64,000 bases of DNA. Source: Polycladomyces zharkentensis. GTDB lineage: Bacteria > Bacillota > Bacilli > Thermoactinomycetales > JIR-001. The stretch is from the NCBI RefSeq assembly GCF_016938855.1, contig NZ_JAFHAP010000009.1, forward strand, positions 62,001 to 126,000, given 5' to 3'. Positions 27,101 to 34,385 of the stretch are shown here, one piece after another. The first letter of the stretch is position 1. The number at the start of each line of letters is the position of its first letter. Below the pieces are notes generated by a model that saw nothing but the letters and a program-made list of their open reading frames with translations, was not told the origin of the DNA and ran no database searches. The position numbers were made by a program, and so were the translations under genes.

Positions 27101-28839
27101 TTAGATACCCGAACATGTTGGTAGATCATTTGGTCGGTCCGTTCCGCGATTTGACGGGCCTCCATCACCGAGTGAAGGAGATTTCCTGTGGTACGGGGCA
27201 GCTTCTGTCCCAACATCGTCTCCTTTACTGATGCGGTTCGGGAAGATGCCACCCAAATCACATCTTCTCCCCGTTTACGGAGGCATTCAATCCGTTTTTT
27301 GATTTCATCGGGACCAAGGGAGGACCAACTGGTGTCGATCCGATAACGTTGCAATACGTCCGCTTTGGCGACAGACGTTTCCAACACGGCGATTGTCCAT
27401 TCAGGCTGGCGATATCGTTGAAATCGCTCAAAGAACGGGGTGGTCTCTCCTGTGGAACGGTACAGGATCCCTTGTACTTGGCTTATATTGCCGGTTTGGA
27501 CAACGGTGAACCACACCTGATAACCTTGCCGCATCAACCGTTTGGCCGGGAGAAGATAGGGTCCGCCGTCCAATCCGAATCGCTGCAGGTATCGGAGCGT
27601 CCCGAAAAAGACGTCATGGTTTTGGATCCGCCCATACACACCCTCATCCTCTTCCCGAACGCGGAAAGCGGTTCGGATGGTCCGTCCCGTTTTACCGGCC
27701 TTTTGAAGGATTTCCTCTTTCCAGGGATGCTTTGTTTTTTGCAACAGAGAAGCGGTCCAGCACCAAAACCGTGCTTCGTCCCCTTCGCCCGTCATGCAAA
27801 ACAGTTCTCGGCTGTCCGGAGAGAATAAAAGCGAATCATTTTCAAACAAAAACGTTTTGGTCCGGGCCAATTGAGGGAGCGAACCGTTTTCAGGGATGGA
27901 CAACCCTTTCTCCCGGCAGCGGAGTTCCGCACTTTTCCAGGCAGGCTCTACAGAGATGCTAGCAGTTCGGGGATTGGCCCCCAACAAGACAGCCAATCCT
28001 CGAAGGGGGTCCTTGGTTACCGCCCAGGTGGCCCCTGCCAACAGTCCTCCCCATTTTTCCGCCCGTCGACTGTAATCTTGGATATCTGACGGTACATAGT
28101 CAAAGGTGTTGGGTGATTCTCTTCTTTTCCGGTGATATTTCCAGTTGATGTATTGGATGATGCTCAGACCGGCCAACACAACCAAGTTTTCGCGAACAAG
28201 CGCCAGTGCAAAGGCGGCTGTTCCGAGGATCAGATCGGTGTTCCACTTTTTTCGCACACGTAATTTTTCCAATCCCCGTTTCAAAAAAGGGTAACCCGTA
28301 GCCACGGAGATCAAGCTGGACAGGTAAAAAGGAACCGGTCCTCTTGCCAGGGCGGATTTCCCCATAAACGCCTGCTTTGCACCGATGGCTCCCAAACCGA
28401 GCAGAGAAACGGTGAAGGGTAGTGAAGTCGACCGATGGAGCCGGAATGTATCGACTCCAATCGCCGATTGATCATCAGGCAAGGGCGTCGCGGAAGCGGC
28501 GACTTCCACTCTTGCGCGGTGACGGATTTGCGAAGGGGAGACTGTCGGTCGTTGCTCGGCTGCTGATACCGAATGATCGGAGGAAGGGCGCTGCACAGCA
28601 GACAGAATCAATTCCAGTACCCCGTCTTTTGTCAACTGGGTCGGATCATAAAAGATCAGCATACGCCCGGTGACAACACACGGGTTCACCTTCCGGACAC
28701 CGGTTTGCCGTGTCAAAAAGGCGGCTAAATCAGAAGCCTTTTTCTGATTTCCTTTACATGACGATACCAGGATACGAATCCGTCCGGGCAACGCGTGAAT
28801 GCAGCGAATCTGTTCGTTTTGCACCTTGATTCCCACCAA
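24190..28839 (-). CDS. double P-type ATPase (degenerate P1B-like half plus active P2-like half), CtpH/CtpI-like
   Basis: This is a 1549-residue membrane protein. Residues about 5-85 look like a heavy-metal-associated fold (CIHALPGRIRILVSSCKGN) without a CXXC motif. A first ATPase-like half follows: hydrophobic segments at roughly 140-260, then LARTKTFLFENDSLLFS where the phosphorylation motif DKTGT should be, followed by a preserved HP motif in TKHPWKEEI. This half looks catalytically dead. The second half (from about 650) is a complete P2-type pump: LTGES, PEGLPVTVTIALS, DKTGTLTQNEM, KGDPTEGALLAL, MITGDHPMTA and TGDGVNDTPAIKQANVGIAM. Similar double pumps are known in mycobacteria. The ion is unknown. 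Divergent and downstream small genes appear to belong with it. Confidence 0.9.
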   Translation of the reverse strand: MVGIKVQNEQIRCIHALPGRIRILVSSCKGNQKKASDLAAFLTRQTGVRKVNPCVVTGRMLIFYDPTQLTKDGVLELILSAVQRPSSDHSVSAAEQRPTVSPSQIRHRARVEVAASATPLPDDQSAIGVDTFRLHRSTSLPFTVSLLGLGAIGAKQAFMGKSALARGPVPFYLSSLISVATGYPFLKRGLEKLRVRKKWNTDLILGTAAFALALVRENLVVLAGLSIIQYINWKYHRKRRESPNTFDYVPSDIQDYSRRAEKWGGLLAGATWAVTKDPLRGLAVLLGANPRTASISVEPAWKSAELRCREKGLSIPENGSLPQLARTKTFLFENDSLLFSPDSRELFCMTGEGDEARFWCWTASLLQKTKHPWKEEILQKAGKTGRTIRTAFRVREEDEGVYGRIQNHDVFFGTLRYLQRFGLDGGPYLLPAKRLMRQGYQVWFTVVQTGNISQVQGILYRSTGETTPFFERFQRYRQPEWTIAVLETSVAKADVLQRYRIDTSWSSLGPDEIKKRIECLRKRGEDVIWVASSRTASVKETMLGQKLPRTTGNLLHSVMEARQIAERTDQMIYQHVRVSKFWNVLGPLLALPFRVSAFTINLIADALSLIFLTRVKPDEKRPVNALWKNNKQVLQEVSATSEAFLSEPDLRWHEKTASDVLRYFQVEQSQGLDPSRVQELKRQYGENRLQTRQKKSWWVSFLEQFKEFTTLLLVGTTALSFLTGDVFHGLAMGAVLLANAAVGAMQERKAEKVVEALNEYQPPVTCVIRNGQTVETSGTDLVPGDVVCLKAGDRVPADLRLLLSWNLEVNESVLTGESVAVRKSPEPVAADVPLSDRGNMLYMGTDVIRGKGIGIVVNTGAQTEMGRILAGNISEKQTTPLQQRITSMSKTFVKGAVIVAATVCLTGLMRGVPLTEMVSTSIALAGSAIPEGLPVTVTIALSAGIFRMTRKNALIRRLSTLETLGRITVICSDKTGTLTQNEMTVKKIATLNEEWRVEGSGYSPKGNIIAEGSGKTLQKDHPEVSRMLQISLLCNNSEIIEEEGRWTVKGDPTEGALLALVQKAQMQENRSEWTRIHEIPFDSANGRMTVACKKREETCYLFSKGSLESILPLCDRIQSGGQIIPLTENEKAAILRKHEALASEALRVLAFAYREAEDLENEENCPEENNLIFLGIMGMIDPPKPDVAESIDQARKLGVKTVMITGDHPMTAITIAKQIGIYSGETSVITGRELDQIDDEELDRRIPSISIFARVTPEHKLRIVNAYQKRGEVVAMTGDGVNDTPAIKQANVGIAMGLTGTEVTKEAADMVLKTDHFASIVEGVKEGRTIISNIRKAVGCLLTGNLAEIIITGAAVIAGLPMPLIPIQILLMNLMTDALPAMILAVNPGNKTKQTRRTDIVDRSLYTKVVTRGALLSAGALGLFMMQLRRGSSLLVAQTTVFATLVLGELIQTLSWRQEGSEERLSEWAKDRFLTGALSISLLTLLGSIYIPPVARFLHTAPLSLRDWGPIVLVAGLVSKVSEPLIAMLSGKDRPMTNRTTPRLGGTTA

Positions 28840-28872
28840 TTTTCGGTTTAACAGGTTGTAGTGTTAACCAAA

Positions 28873-28902
28873 GCAACTGTCCATATACCGGAGTATGCAA
28901 CT
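28873..28902. promoter_or_regulatory. possible shared operator between the ATPase gene and its divergent neighbours
   Basis: In the 106-bp divergent gap a direct repeat GCAACTGT (28873-28880 and 28895-28902) flanks the palindrome ATACCGGAGTAT (28883-28894). A third imperfect inverted repeat built on GGTTNAACA lies just to the left. The arrangement suggests a regulator site for both directions. Confidence 0.42.
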
Positions 28903-28945
28903 GTTGTTTTGGGCAACCTTTACATTAGGTAAGGAGGTGGAAGGC

Positions 28946-29353
28946 GTGGATCTAAGAAAATGGATGAATGTCAGGTCGCCCGTGGGTTGGGCTGCAGCGG
29001 TAGCTCTTATCCTTGCCTTTTCGCCCAGAGCAAGAAAAGCGGCCCGGCGGATGGCGGTAAAGGGGACGGCGACTGCGTTGAATATGGCTGAACAGGTCAA
29101 AGAAACCGCGATCGGCATGCAACAGCAAGTGAAGTCATGGATGAAGCGGGATTCAATGGAATCGGAAGAGGTTTCTGATTCAACGTGGGAAGAGGTTGGC
29201 AAGCAAGCCCCTGCCGGTGGGGAATTGCCTTTGGAAGGGTTTGAAGATCTCCTGCAATCCTTGATGAAGCGTCTGGAAAAGCAACAGCAAGAATTGGAGG
29301 CTCTTCGCCACCAAATGGAAAACAATCAAAAGCCGGATGATTCCGGAACCTGA
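28946..29353 (+). CDS. 135-residue membrane-anchored helical protein
   Basis: A short N-terminal hydrophobic segment (GWAAAVALILAFSPRARK) leads into a long charged helix, with a glutamine-rich coiled-coil near the end (LMKRLEKQQQELEALRHQME). I chose the GTG at 28946, preceded by AAGGAGGTGG. It is transcribed away from the ATPase gene and is followed by a glycine-zipper protein. The shape resembles the 72-residue protein across the cluster: a membrane anchor plus amphipathic helix. The function is unknown; association with the ATPase is inferred from position. Confidence 0.75.
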   Translation: MDLRKWMNVRSPVGWAAAVALILAFSPRARKAARRMAVKGTATALNMAEQVKETAIGMQQQVKSWMKRDSMESEEVSDSTWEEVGKQAPAGGELPLEGFEDLLQSLMKRLEKQQQELEALRHQMENNQKPDDSGT

Positions 29354-29377
29354 CAAACGGACAGGAGGTGGTCGCAC

Positions 29378-29716
29378 ATGTTACGAAGCAGTTCCGTCTG
29401 GGCGGGAGTCATAGCTGGCGGATTGTCGCAATGGAAAGATACGCGGGCTTATAAGCACGGAGAAATGAGAAAAGCGGATTACAAGGTGCATACTGTAGGC
29501 AATATCACCGGAGCTGCGGGATTGGCGGCGGGGATCGAGTATGGTGCGTTGTTGGGTACCATGGTTATACCCGGAATCGGTACCGTTCTGGGATCAATTT
29601 TGGGTGGCCTTGCCGGAGATAAATTCGGACGTTATTTGGGCGAAGGTGCCGCATCGGCGGTCTTCAAGCCATCTGCCAGGGTGTGGAATCATGCCTTCGA
29701 TATGGACGATATGTAA
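29378..29716 (+). CDS. 112-residue glycine-zipper membrane protein
   Basis: The middle of the protein is rich in small residues with GxxxG spacing (GNITGAAGLAAGIEYGALLG, VIPGIGTVLGSILGGLAGDK), as in membrane-inserting glycine zippers. The ATG follows AGGAGGTGG. A strong terminator comes directly after it. It is the last gene of the plus-strand arm of the P-type ATPase cluster. I do not recognise a named family. Confidence 0.75.
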   Translation: MLRSSSVWAGVIAGGLSQWKDTRAYKHGEMRKADYKVHTVGNITGAAGLAAGIEYGALLGTMVIPGIGTVLGSILGGLAGDKFGRYLGEGAASAVFKPSARVWNHAFDMDDM

Positions 29717-29728
29717 ATCTGAATTCGC

Positions 29729-29756
29729 AAAACCCCTGACAGATCAGGGGTTTTTT
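29729..29756 (+). terminator. terminator of the plus-strand arm
   Basis: AACCCCTGACAGATCAGGGG followed by TTTTTT, 13 bp after the stop codon. Confidence 0.88.
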
Positions 29757-29772
29757 ATGATTTCTTCAAACA

Positions 29773-29795
29773 CCGGGGGCTTGTCCCCCGTTTTT
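29773..29795 (+). terminator. second hairpin before the TatD gene
   Basis: CCGGGGGCTTGTCCCCCG followed by TTTTT. It has the same stem and loop as the hairpin at 23380. Confidence 0.6.
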
Positions 29796-29817
29796 ACATA
29801 TAGAGGAGGGAGGATCA

Positions 29818-30618
29818 GTGGAGAAGGGAATGTCGCTGATTGACACCCATGTTCATTTGGATCAATTCCCCGAGGAAGAAGTGCCGGAAATCATGGTGCG
29901 TGCCCGGCAAGCGGGCGTGAACCATGTGGTGGCTGTGGCATCGGGGGCGGACTCGTGTCTCCGTTTATTGGAGTGGAAACGGCGGTTTCCGGATTGGCTG
30001 ACCATCGCTTTCGGCGTTCACCCGGAGCGGGAGACGGATGAGGCGGAAGTGGATACGGTGGTCGGGTTGATCCGGCAACATCGTGAGGAGATCGGCGCCA
30101 TTGGGGAAGTGGGATTGCCGTATTACACACTGGCGGAATCCCGGCAAAAACAATCGCCCTCTCCCCATGCGGTTGCCCGTTTGTCCCGTTTTCTTTCGTT
30201 GGCGGCGGAGCTCGATTTGCCGGTGGTGTTGCATGCCGTCCACGAAACGGCGGAACCGGTTCGACTGCTGTTGCGACGATATGGGGTGAAACAGGCGGTG
30301 TTCCACTGGCTCAAAGCGCCCGCTGATGTGTTGCAGCACATTGTGGATGACGGTTATCTCATCTCGGTGACACCGGACATGCTTCACAGGGAACGGGACC
30401 GTGAGTTGGCCCGCCAAGTACCTTTGTCCCAGTTGTTGTTGGAGACGGATGCGCCGTGGGAATACGGGGGAAAAAGAGCGGAACCGGCATGGGTGAAGCT
30501 AGTGGCGGAGGAAGTGGCCAGAGTGAAGGGCGTCACGGTTCGGCAAGTGTGCCGGCAAACAACGGATAATGCACGGCGTCTGTTCAGCAACGACGGATCA
30601 ATGGCGACGGGGTGGTAA
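29818..30618 (+). CDS. TatD-family metal-dependent hydrolase
   Basis: This 266-residue TIM-barrel enzyme has metal-ligand motifs HVHLD near the N-terminus, AIGEVGLPYY in the middle and LLLETDAPWE near the end. TatD enzymes are deoxyribonucleases or related hydrolases. The GTG at 29818 follows AGGAGG with good spacing; an ATG four codons later lacks a properly placed site. The 3' end overlaps the oppositely directed cmpA gene by 21 bases. Confidence 0.9.
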   Translation: MEKGMSLIDTHVHLDQFPEEEVPEIMVRARQAGVNHVVAVASGADSCLRLLEWKRRFPDWLTIAFGVHPERETDEAEVDTVVGLIRQHREEIGAIGEVGLPYYTLAESRQKQSPSPHAVARLSRFLSLAAELDLPVVLHAVHETAEPVRLLLRRYGVKQAVFHWLKAPADVLQHIVDDGYLISVTPDMLHRERDRELARQVPLSQLLLETDAPWEYGGKRAEPAWVKLVAEEVARVKGVTVRQVCRQTTDNARRLFSNDGSMATGW

Positions 30619-30732
30619 AGCCCCCTGTTCTTTTTCACGGTACGTGAACCAACACGCGTTGAGAAAACGGATCTGCCTGCGGTCTTTGCCGTAGAACGCG
30701 CGCATCAGCTGATTGCGCAACCATTTGGGCAT
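30598..30732 (-). CDS. cmpA: cortex morphogenetic protein CmpA
   Basis: This 44-residue protein begins MPKWLRNQLMRAFYGKDRRQ and continues to LNACWFTYREKEQ. It matches what I recall of B. subtilis CmpA, a small sporulation protein that helps degrade mis-assembled SpoIVA and acts as a checkpoint in cortex formation. Trp, the NQ..RAFY block and CWF are conserved. The ATG at 30732 follows GGGAGGGATCACC. Its 3' end runs into the 3' end of the TatD gene on the other strand. Its presence supports a spore-forming host. Confidence 0.88.
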   Translation of the reverse strand: MPKWLRNQLMRAFYGKDRRQIRFLNACWFTYREKEQGALPPRRH

Positions 30733-30777
30733 GGTGATCCCTCCCGGGTACCAACGTTTCTCTCATTACAAGGTATG

Positions 30778-30811
30778 TAAAAGCCCCGGTCGGCGTGAAC
30801 ACCGATCGGGA
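30778..30811 (-). terminator. terminator of the lipoprotein gene
   Basis: On the minus strand CCCGATCGGTG pairs with CGCCGACCGGGG and is followed by CTTTTA, about 20 bp after the stop. Confidence 0.65.
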
Positions 30812-30828
30812 CTTCCGGGATCAGGGAA

Positions 30829-31260
30829 TCAATTTGATTTCTTTTTCAGTCGAAATGTAAAGACATTGTTTCGACCCTTTTTCACTTCTATGGTTTGTTC
30901 GTGCGTTTCGTATCCCTCTTTGAAAAAGGTGTATTTGTATCGACCGGGGGGAAGCCGGTCCGTAAAAGTACCCGTATTGTCGGTGTAGTACAACATTTCC
31001 GGAATGGAAAACGGTACTTCGGTTCGGATGGAATCAATGCTGTATTTCGCTTTCGAGATCGGTCGGACGTCGGTGTCGGTCACTTTTCCGGTCACGGTCA
31101 CCAGATGCCGATCGAGATCGGTTTGCCGGTTTCCTTGTGAATGATCCCGGTCATTGGTCGGGGTTTCTTTTCCATTTGGTTGGCAGAAGGCAAGCAGGGG
31201 AATCAGACACAACATCAGCAATGCGAATCCAACCTTTTTGGCAGTCGTGATCATTCTCAC
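30829..31260 (-). CDS. lipoprotein with a carboxypeptidase-regulatory-like domain
   Basis: This 143-residue protein has a lipoprotein signal ending LLAFC (lipid-bearing Cys near residue 26). It has a short polar spacer and then a beta-sandwich domain of about 80 residues with the pattern VTVTGKVTDTD, YTDNTGTFTDRLPPGRYKYT and FKEGYETHEQTIEV, as in Cna-B/CarboxypepD_reg folds. It would sit on the outer face of the membrane. It lies four bases after the protease gene, so they are co-transcribed; a role in binding or stabilising the protease is only a guess. Confidence 0.8.
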   Translation of the reverse strand: MRMITTAKKVGFALLMLCLIPLLAFCQPNGKETPTNDRDHSQGNRQTDLDRHLVTVTGKVTDTDVRPISKAKYSIDSIRTEVPFSIPEMLYYTDNTGTFTDRLPPGRYKYTFFKEGYETHEQTIEVKKGRNNVFTFRLKKKSN

Positions 31261-31264
31261 CCTT

Positions 31265-32236
31265 TCATTGCAACGGTTCGTTTCTCCAATCGGTCAGGTT
31301 GTTGAATCTCACTTCATTGATTCGGGTTCCGCTGTTATAGATGGAGGAGATGGCGGGATCCAGCCCGTAAGCATGTATACCGATGCCGCATTCTCCGCAA
31401 CCGGATCGCGTTTGCCATACAGGGGCTCCGCTTTGGCCTTTAGACGTATCATTTTTGTAATACAACTTCGTGTCGGAATCGTCCCAGATTTTGTCGGTGT
31501 GTTTCCACATCGTCGTTCCGTTGTCCTTGCTTCCGGGGTAACCCACGATTGTTTCGGCTTCACCGGAGTAGGACCAGGATTGCCAACGGTAGCCAAACCA
31601 TCCTGTCTGGTAGCCGATATCCCGATCCAGTTGAATCGCCCCGTAGTCGTATTCGTGGTTCAGATCCTGCGTCCATCCGACAACGGACCGGAATCCTGTC
31701 GCATAGGCAACACCGAACGGGTTGGTGCTGCCGTTTTTACCGGGATACACCCTCGCCCAACTGACCCATCTTTTCAAATCGGGATCGAACACACAGTGAC
31801 CGGCGGTTGCCACCGTGTGGGGGCCAATCAACCATCCGGTGCATTCACCCACATCCGTCTCAATTTTGACTACGGCAGAGTATGGATAGGAAGTCGTATT
31901 GGACACCTTGGTCCGATCGTCCGTGCCAATGACGGAGTCGATCCCGATGGATCGTGAGACAAACGGATCACTGCCCGATGCGTGACCTTTTCCGGTCCCC
32001 CGATAACCGGGCACGTAGGCGGCTTTCCCTCCCGCCTCTTTCACCATCCCGCTTGTATCGGCTTCAGCTTTTCGGAATCCCTTTCTTCCATCTTGAGTGA
32101 CGGGAGTTTCAAGAGCATTGTTTGTTGCGATACTTTTTTCCCGCGCTTCCACACTCCCTGACACCGGTGACAGAAACGTAACAACTGTTGCCAAACCGAC
32201 ACATAAAACAGCCAATCCCCTGTAGATCCCGCGCAT
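31265..32236 (-). CDS. secreted trypsin-like serine protease (glutamyl endopeptidase-like)
   Basis: This 323-residue preproenzyme has a signal peptide, a propeptide of roughly 90 residues, and an S1/S1B-type protease domain. The triad is visible: His in TVATAGHCVFD, Asp in YDYGAIQLDRD and Ser in SKGQSGAPVW. The pair of cysteines in SGCGEC near the active site may form a disulphide. Similar Bacillus proteins are V8-like glutamyl endopeptidases and Mpr. I chose the ATG at 32236 seven bases after GGGAGG; a GTG five codons earlier overlaps that site. Confidence 0.9.
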   Translation of the reverse strand: MRGIYRGLAVLCVGLATVVTFLSPVSGSVEAREKSIATNNALETPVTQDGRKGFRKAEADTSGMVKEAGGKAAYVPGYRGTGKGHASGSDPFVSRSIGIDSVIGTDDRTKVSNTTSYPYSAVVKIETDVGECTGWLIGPHTVATAGHCVFDPDLKRWVSWARVYPGKNGSTNPFGVAYATGFRSVVGWTQDLNHEYDYGAIQLDRDIGYQTGWFGYRWQSWSYSGEAETIVGYPGSKDNGTTMWKHTDKIWDDSDTKLYYKNDTSKGQSGAPVWQTRSGCGECGIGIHAYGLDPAISSIYNSGTRINEVRFNNLTDWRNEPLQ

Positions 32237-32337
32237 GAAACGACCTCCCACTCATTTATTTGGATTGTATGGAATATTATATAATATTGTTCTTTTTTTT
32301 AACAATCCGAAAAACAGGTGAAAGGGTTCTCGCAAAA

Positions 32338-32361
32338 CAAAAAAACCCGGTTGACCGGGTC
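32338..32361 (-). terminator. terminator of the 43-residue protein gene
   Basis: On the minus strand CCCGGTCAACCGGG is followed by TTTTTTGTTTT. The stem begins at the stop codon of the gene. Confidence 0.8.
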
Positions 32362-32491
32362 AAGCGTAATGTTCGGCGATTTGCTGTCTGATCCACTCTT
32401 GGGTACAGCATTCATCCAACGCCTCTTGATCGGGTGAAATGGGTGATCCGCAGGTCGGGCAGACCGTTTGGGGAGGTGATTCGAGTTTCAT
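32360..32491 (-). CDS. 43-residue zinc-ribbon-like small protein
   Basis: The frame starts at an ATG preceded by AAGGAG with seven-base spacing. It encodes a CPTCGSP motif and a second cysteine pair in LDECCTQEW, which together could bind zinc. The end is a helical QQIAEHYA. A terminator starts right at its stop codon, so it is a single-gene unit. I do not recognise a family. Confidence 0.68.
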   Translation of the reverse strand: MKLESPPQTVCPTCGSPISPDQEALDECCTQEWIRQQIAEHYA

Positions 32492-32701
32492 AAGGCCACT
32501 CCTTGAGAAGGATGTTTGGTATAGTATATTATAACAGAAAAATAAATGTGATGGTGTAATATAACAATTAGTGAAAACAAAAAACGGTCCCCCCAACGAC
32601 TTGTTGATCATAGACCTTCGTGTTTCGTCTCTGAGAAAGCCGTAGGTGAGCCGTTTCCGGTTTTCTGCGGATTTTCACGTGATTGAGCCAATTACGGTCG
32701 T

Positions 32702-33233
32702 TTGGGCGAAAATCAGGCTTTGAAATTTATGGACTTGATCGCTTCGGAATTGGATGTGGAAATGCCGGGCGCACTGACGGAAATCGCCCCAAGTCCGGAA
32801 TATGATCCGTTTGTCGATTTCCGCGAGCGGGCCATGTTTATGCAGGCTTGGTCGTCCTACGGCGTGCAGTGGCCGGTGATTCATCATTTTGCGGGTGTAC
32901 GGCCGGACATGCCGCATCATCGCTTGGCGGTGGTGCAGGATGTTCCCGACTCGTGGCCGGGGTTATCCGTCAGCCGATTGTGTGTTGGAAACGGCCAAAT
33001 CAGGTGTCGCGGCCAACAAGTCGGACAAGATGTATACCACCCGGGTAACTGCTCCCGCGGGCTGGGAGCTGACCATCGGGCACACACTGCCTGCCGGTGT
33101 GCGCGTCCGGCAAGTGTGGTTGGATGGAAAGCCTGTTTCGGACTATGAAGTGGTGAACAGACAGCGCGGTACTGAGGTGAGCGTGCACACCCGATCGGGA
33201 AAACCGCATCTGTTAACCGTAATCACAGAGTAA
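32702..33233 (+). pseudogene. C-terminal remnant of a glucoamylase/debranching-type glycosidase
   Basis: The sequence begins without a ribosome site and reads FVDFRERAMFMQAWSSYGVQ and WPVIHHFAGVRPDMPHH, the last helices of an (alpha/alpha)6-barrel glycoside hydrolase. It goes on to VQDVPDSWPGLSV. Near 32990-33010 the frame shifts and resumes with TTRVTAPAGWELTIGHTLPA in a C-terminal beta domain ending at 33233. The N-terminal half of the enzyme is absent. It is a 5'-truncated, frameshifted relic of a secreted or cytoplasmic starch/glycogen enzyme. Confidence 0.82.
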
Positions 33234-33242
33234 TGAGTTTGA

Positions 33243-33391
33243 AGGAGCGGGCGGGAAATACCATCCCTTCAGGGTGAGGATGACGAAGCCTCCGTGGATG
33301 GATGCGGGTTGCCAGGAGTCAGATGAAGCGAGAATTCCACGGCGACCATAGGGAGTGCCTCCGGGCTCCAATCGTGTGGGGCAAGTCGCAA
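33243..33391 (+). ncRNA. OMEGA/HEARO-like RNA element, copy B (internally deleted)
   Basis: It starts with GGAGCGGGCGGG and a hairpin (CATCCC/GGGTGAGGATGA). It then jumps straight to the conserved core CCGTGGATGGATGCGGGTTG, AGATGAAGCGAGAATTCCAC, GGCGACCATAGGGAGTGCC and GGGGCAAGTCGC. Relative to copies A and D the stretch between the first hairpin and the core is missing. It begins right after the glucoamylase relic. Confidence 0.58.
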
Positions 33392-33457
33392 AAAGATGGC
33401 GATCCTTCCCAATACTGATTCCCGTAAATTTGTTTTCCGTCTATCTGTGATACGAAT

Positions 33458-33495
33458 AAAAACCCCCTATCCCCCTGTGGAGCAGGGGGTTTTTG
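33458..33495 (+). terminator. terminator-like hairpin
   Basis: AAAAACCCCCT and AGGGGGTTTTT flank a 16-base loop. It works in either direction. It lies after element B, with no intact gene just upstream. Confidence 0.65.
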
Positions 33496-33805
33496 CATGT
33501 GATTCCTGTGTGCCATGAAAAAAGAAGGGATAAAGCGTTACACAACAACAAGTATTATAATTTCAATAATATAAAATCCCTCTCGAAATGGAAAAAGGAA
33601 TATTCGAATGACAATGTGTTACAGGTGGATCGGTGGATTTTCCTCTTTTGGTGTGATCAGTAATTATTGGGTATAATTTTACATGTTAATTGTGGTTTTT
33701 ATATAAAAGCGTTATGATGGTAGTTGTGGTATGCAACCCTTTCTAGCGGTTTGATCGGGAAACCGTTACAATGAAAGCAGAATACGGGAAAGGGAGGACA
33801 GGCGC
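33496..33805. other. AT-rich intergenic region
   Basis: This is a clearly AT-rich stretch compared with its surroundings. TACAAT at about 33767 could be the -10 box for the thioredoxin-like gene, but I see no good -35 box. No open frame or RNA motif is recognised. Confidence 0.4.
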
Positions 33806-34372
33806 ATGAAGCTTCTGGGGGGCTGGTACGAAAAGGGCGCGACCTGGGATGAATATGTGGGCGGCATGCAAGTGAACAAAGAAAACATGCTGTACATATA
33901 CGAACAATACCGGCTGCCTGATGAAGATCGGTTGTTCTACCAGCAGTTGCGTGATCGACAATGGCGGGTGATTGCGCTCACGGCGGATTGGTGCGGAGAT
34001 GCCATGTTGTGCAATGCGGTTTTGAAACGGATCGCGGAGGCGGCAGGATTTGAGCTTTCCTTCCTGATCCGTGACGAGAATTTGGAGTTGATGGATCAGT
34101 ATTTGACCAACGGCAAATCCCGCTCCATTCCCATCTATATTTTTATTGACAGGGAAGGACGGGAACGGGCGGTGTGGGGCCCGCGCTCTCCGGAAGTACA
34201 GCGGTTGGTGGACGAGATGAGAAGTCAGTTGCCGGACAAAGCGGATCCCCAGTTTGAGAGAAAGCAAAAAGAGGTGTTTCGCGGATTCAAGGAACGCATA
34301 CTGACCGATCAGTCGTTGTGGGAGACGGTGAACCGCAGCATTCGGGCACGGTTGGAAGAAGCGCTACGATAA
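33806..34372 (+). CDS. thioredoxin-fold family protein
   Basis: This 188-residue cytoplasmic protein has a central thioredoxin-like segment. IALTADWCGDAMLCNAVLKR supplies a CxxxxC arrangement in place of the usual CxxC, and SRSIPIYIFIDREGRE corresponds to the cis-proline strand. An N-terminal extension of about 60 residues precedes it. Similar proteins are annotated as thioredoxin family in Bacillales, with unknown partners. The ATG follows AGGGAGGACAGGCGC. Confidence 0.85.
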   Translation: MKLLGGWYEKGATWDEYVGGMQVNKENMLYIYEQYRLPDEDRLFYQQLRDRQWRVIALTADWCGDAMLCNAVLKRIAEAAGFELSFLIRDENLELMDQYLTNGKSRSIPIYIFIDREGRERAVWGPRSPEVQRLVDEMRSQLPDKADPQFERKQKEVFRGFKERILTDQSLWETVNRSIRARLEEALR

Positions 34373-34385
34373 GGAGGAGACCGGG

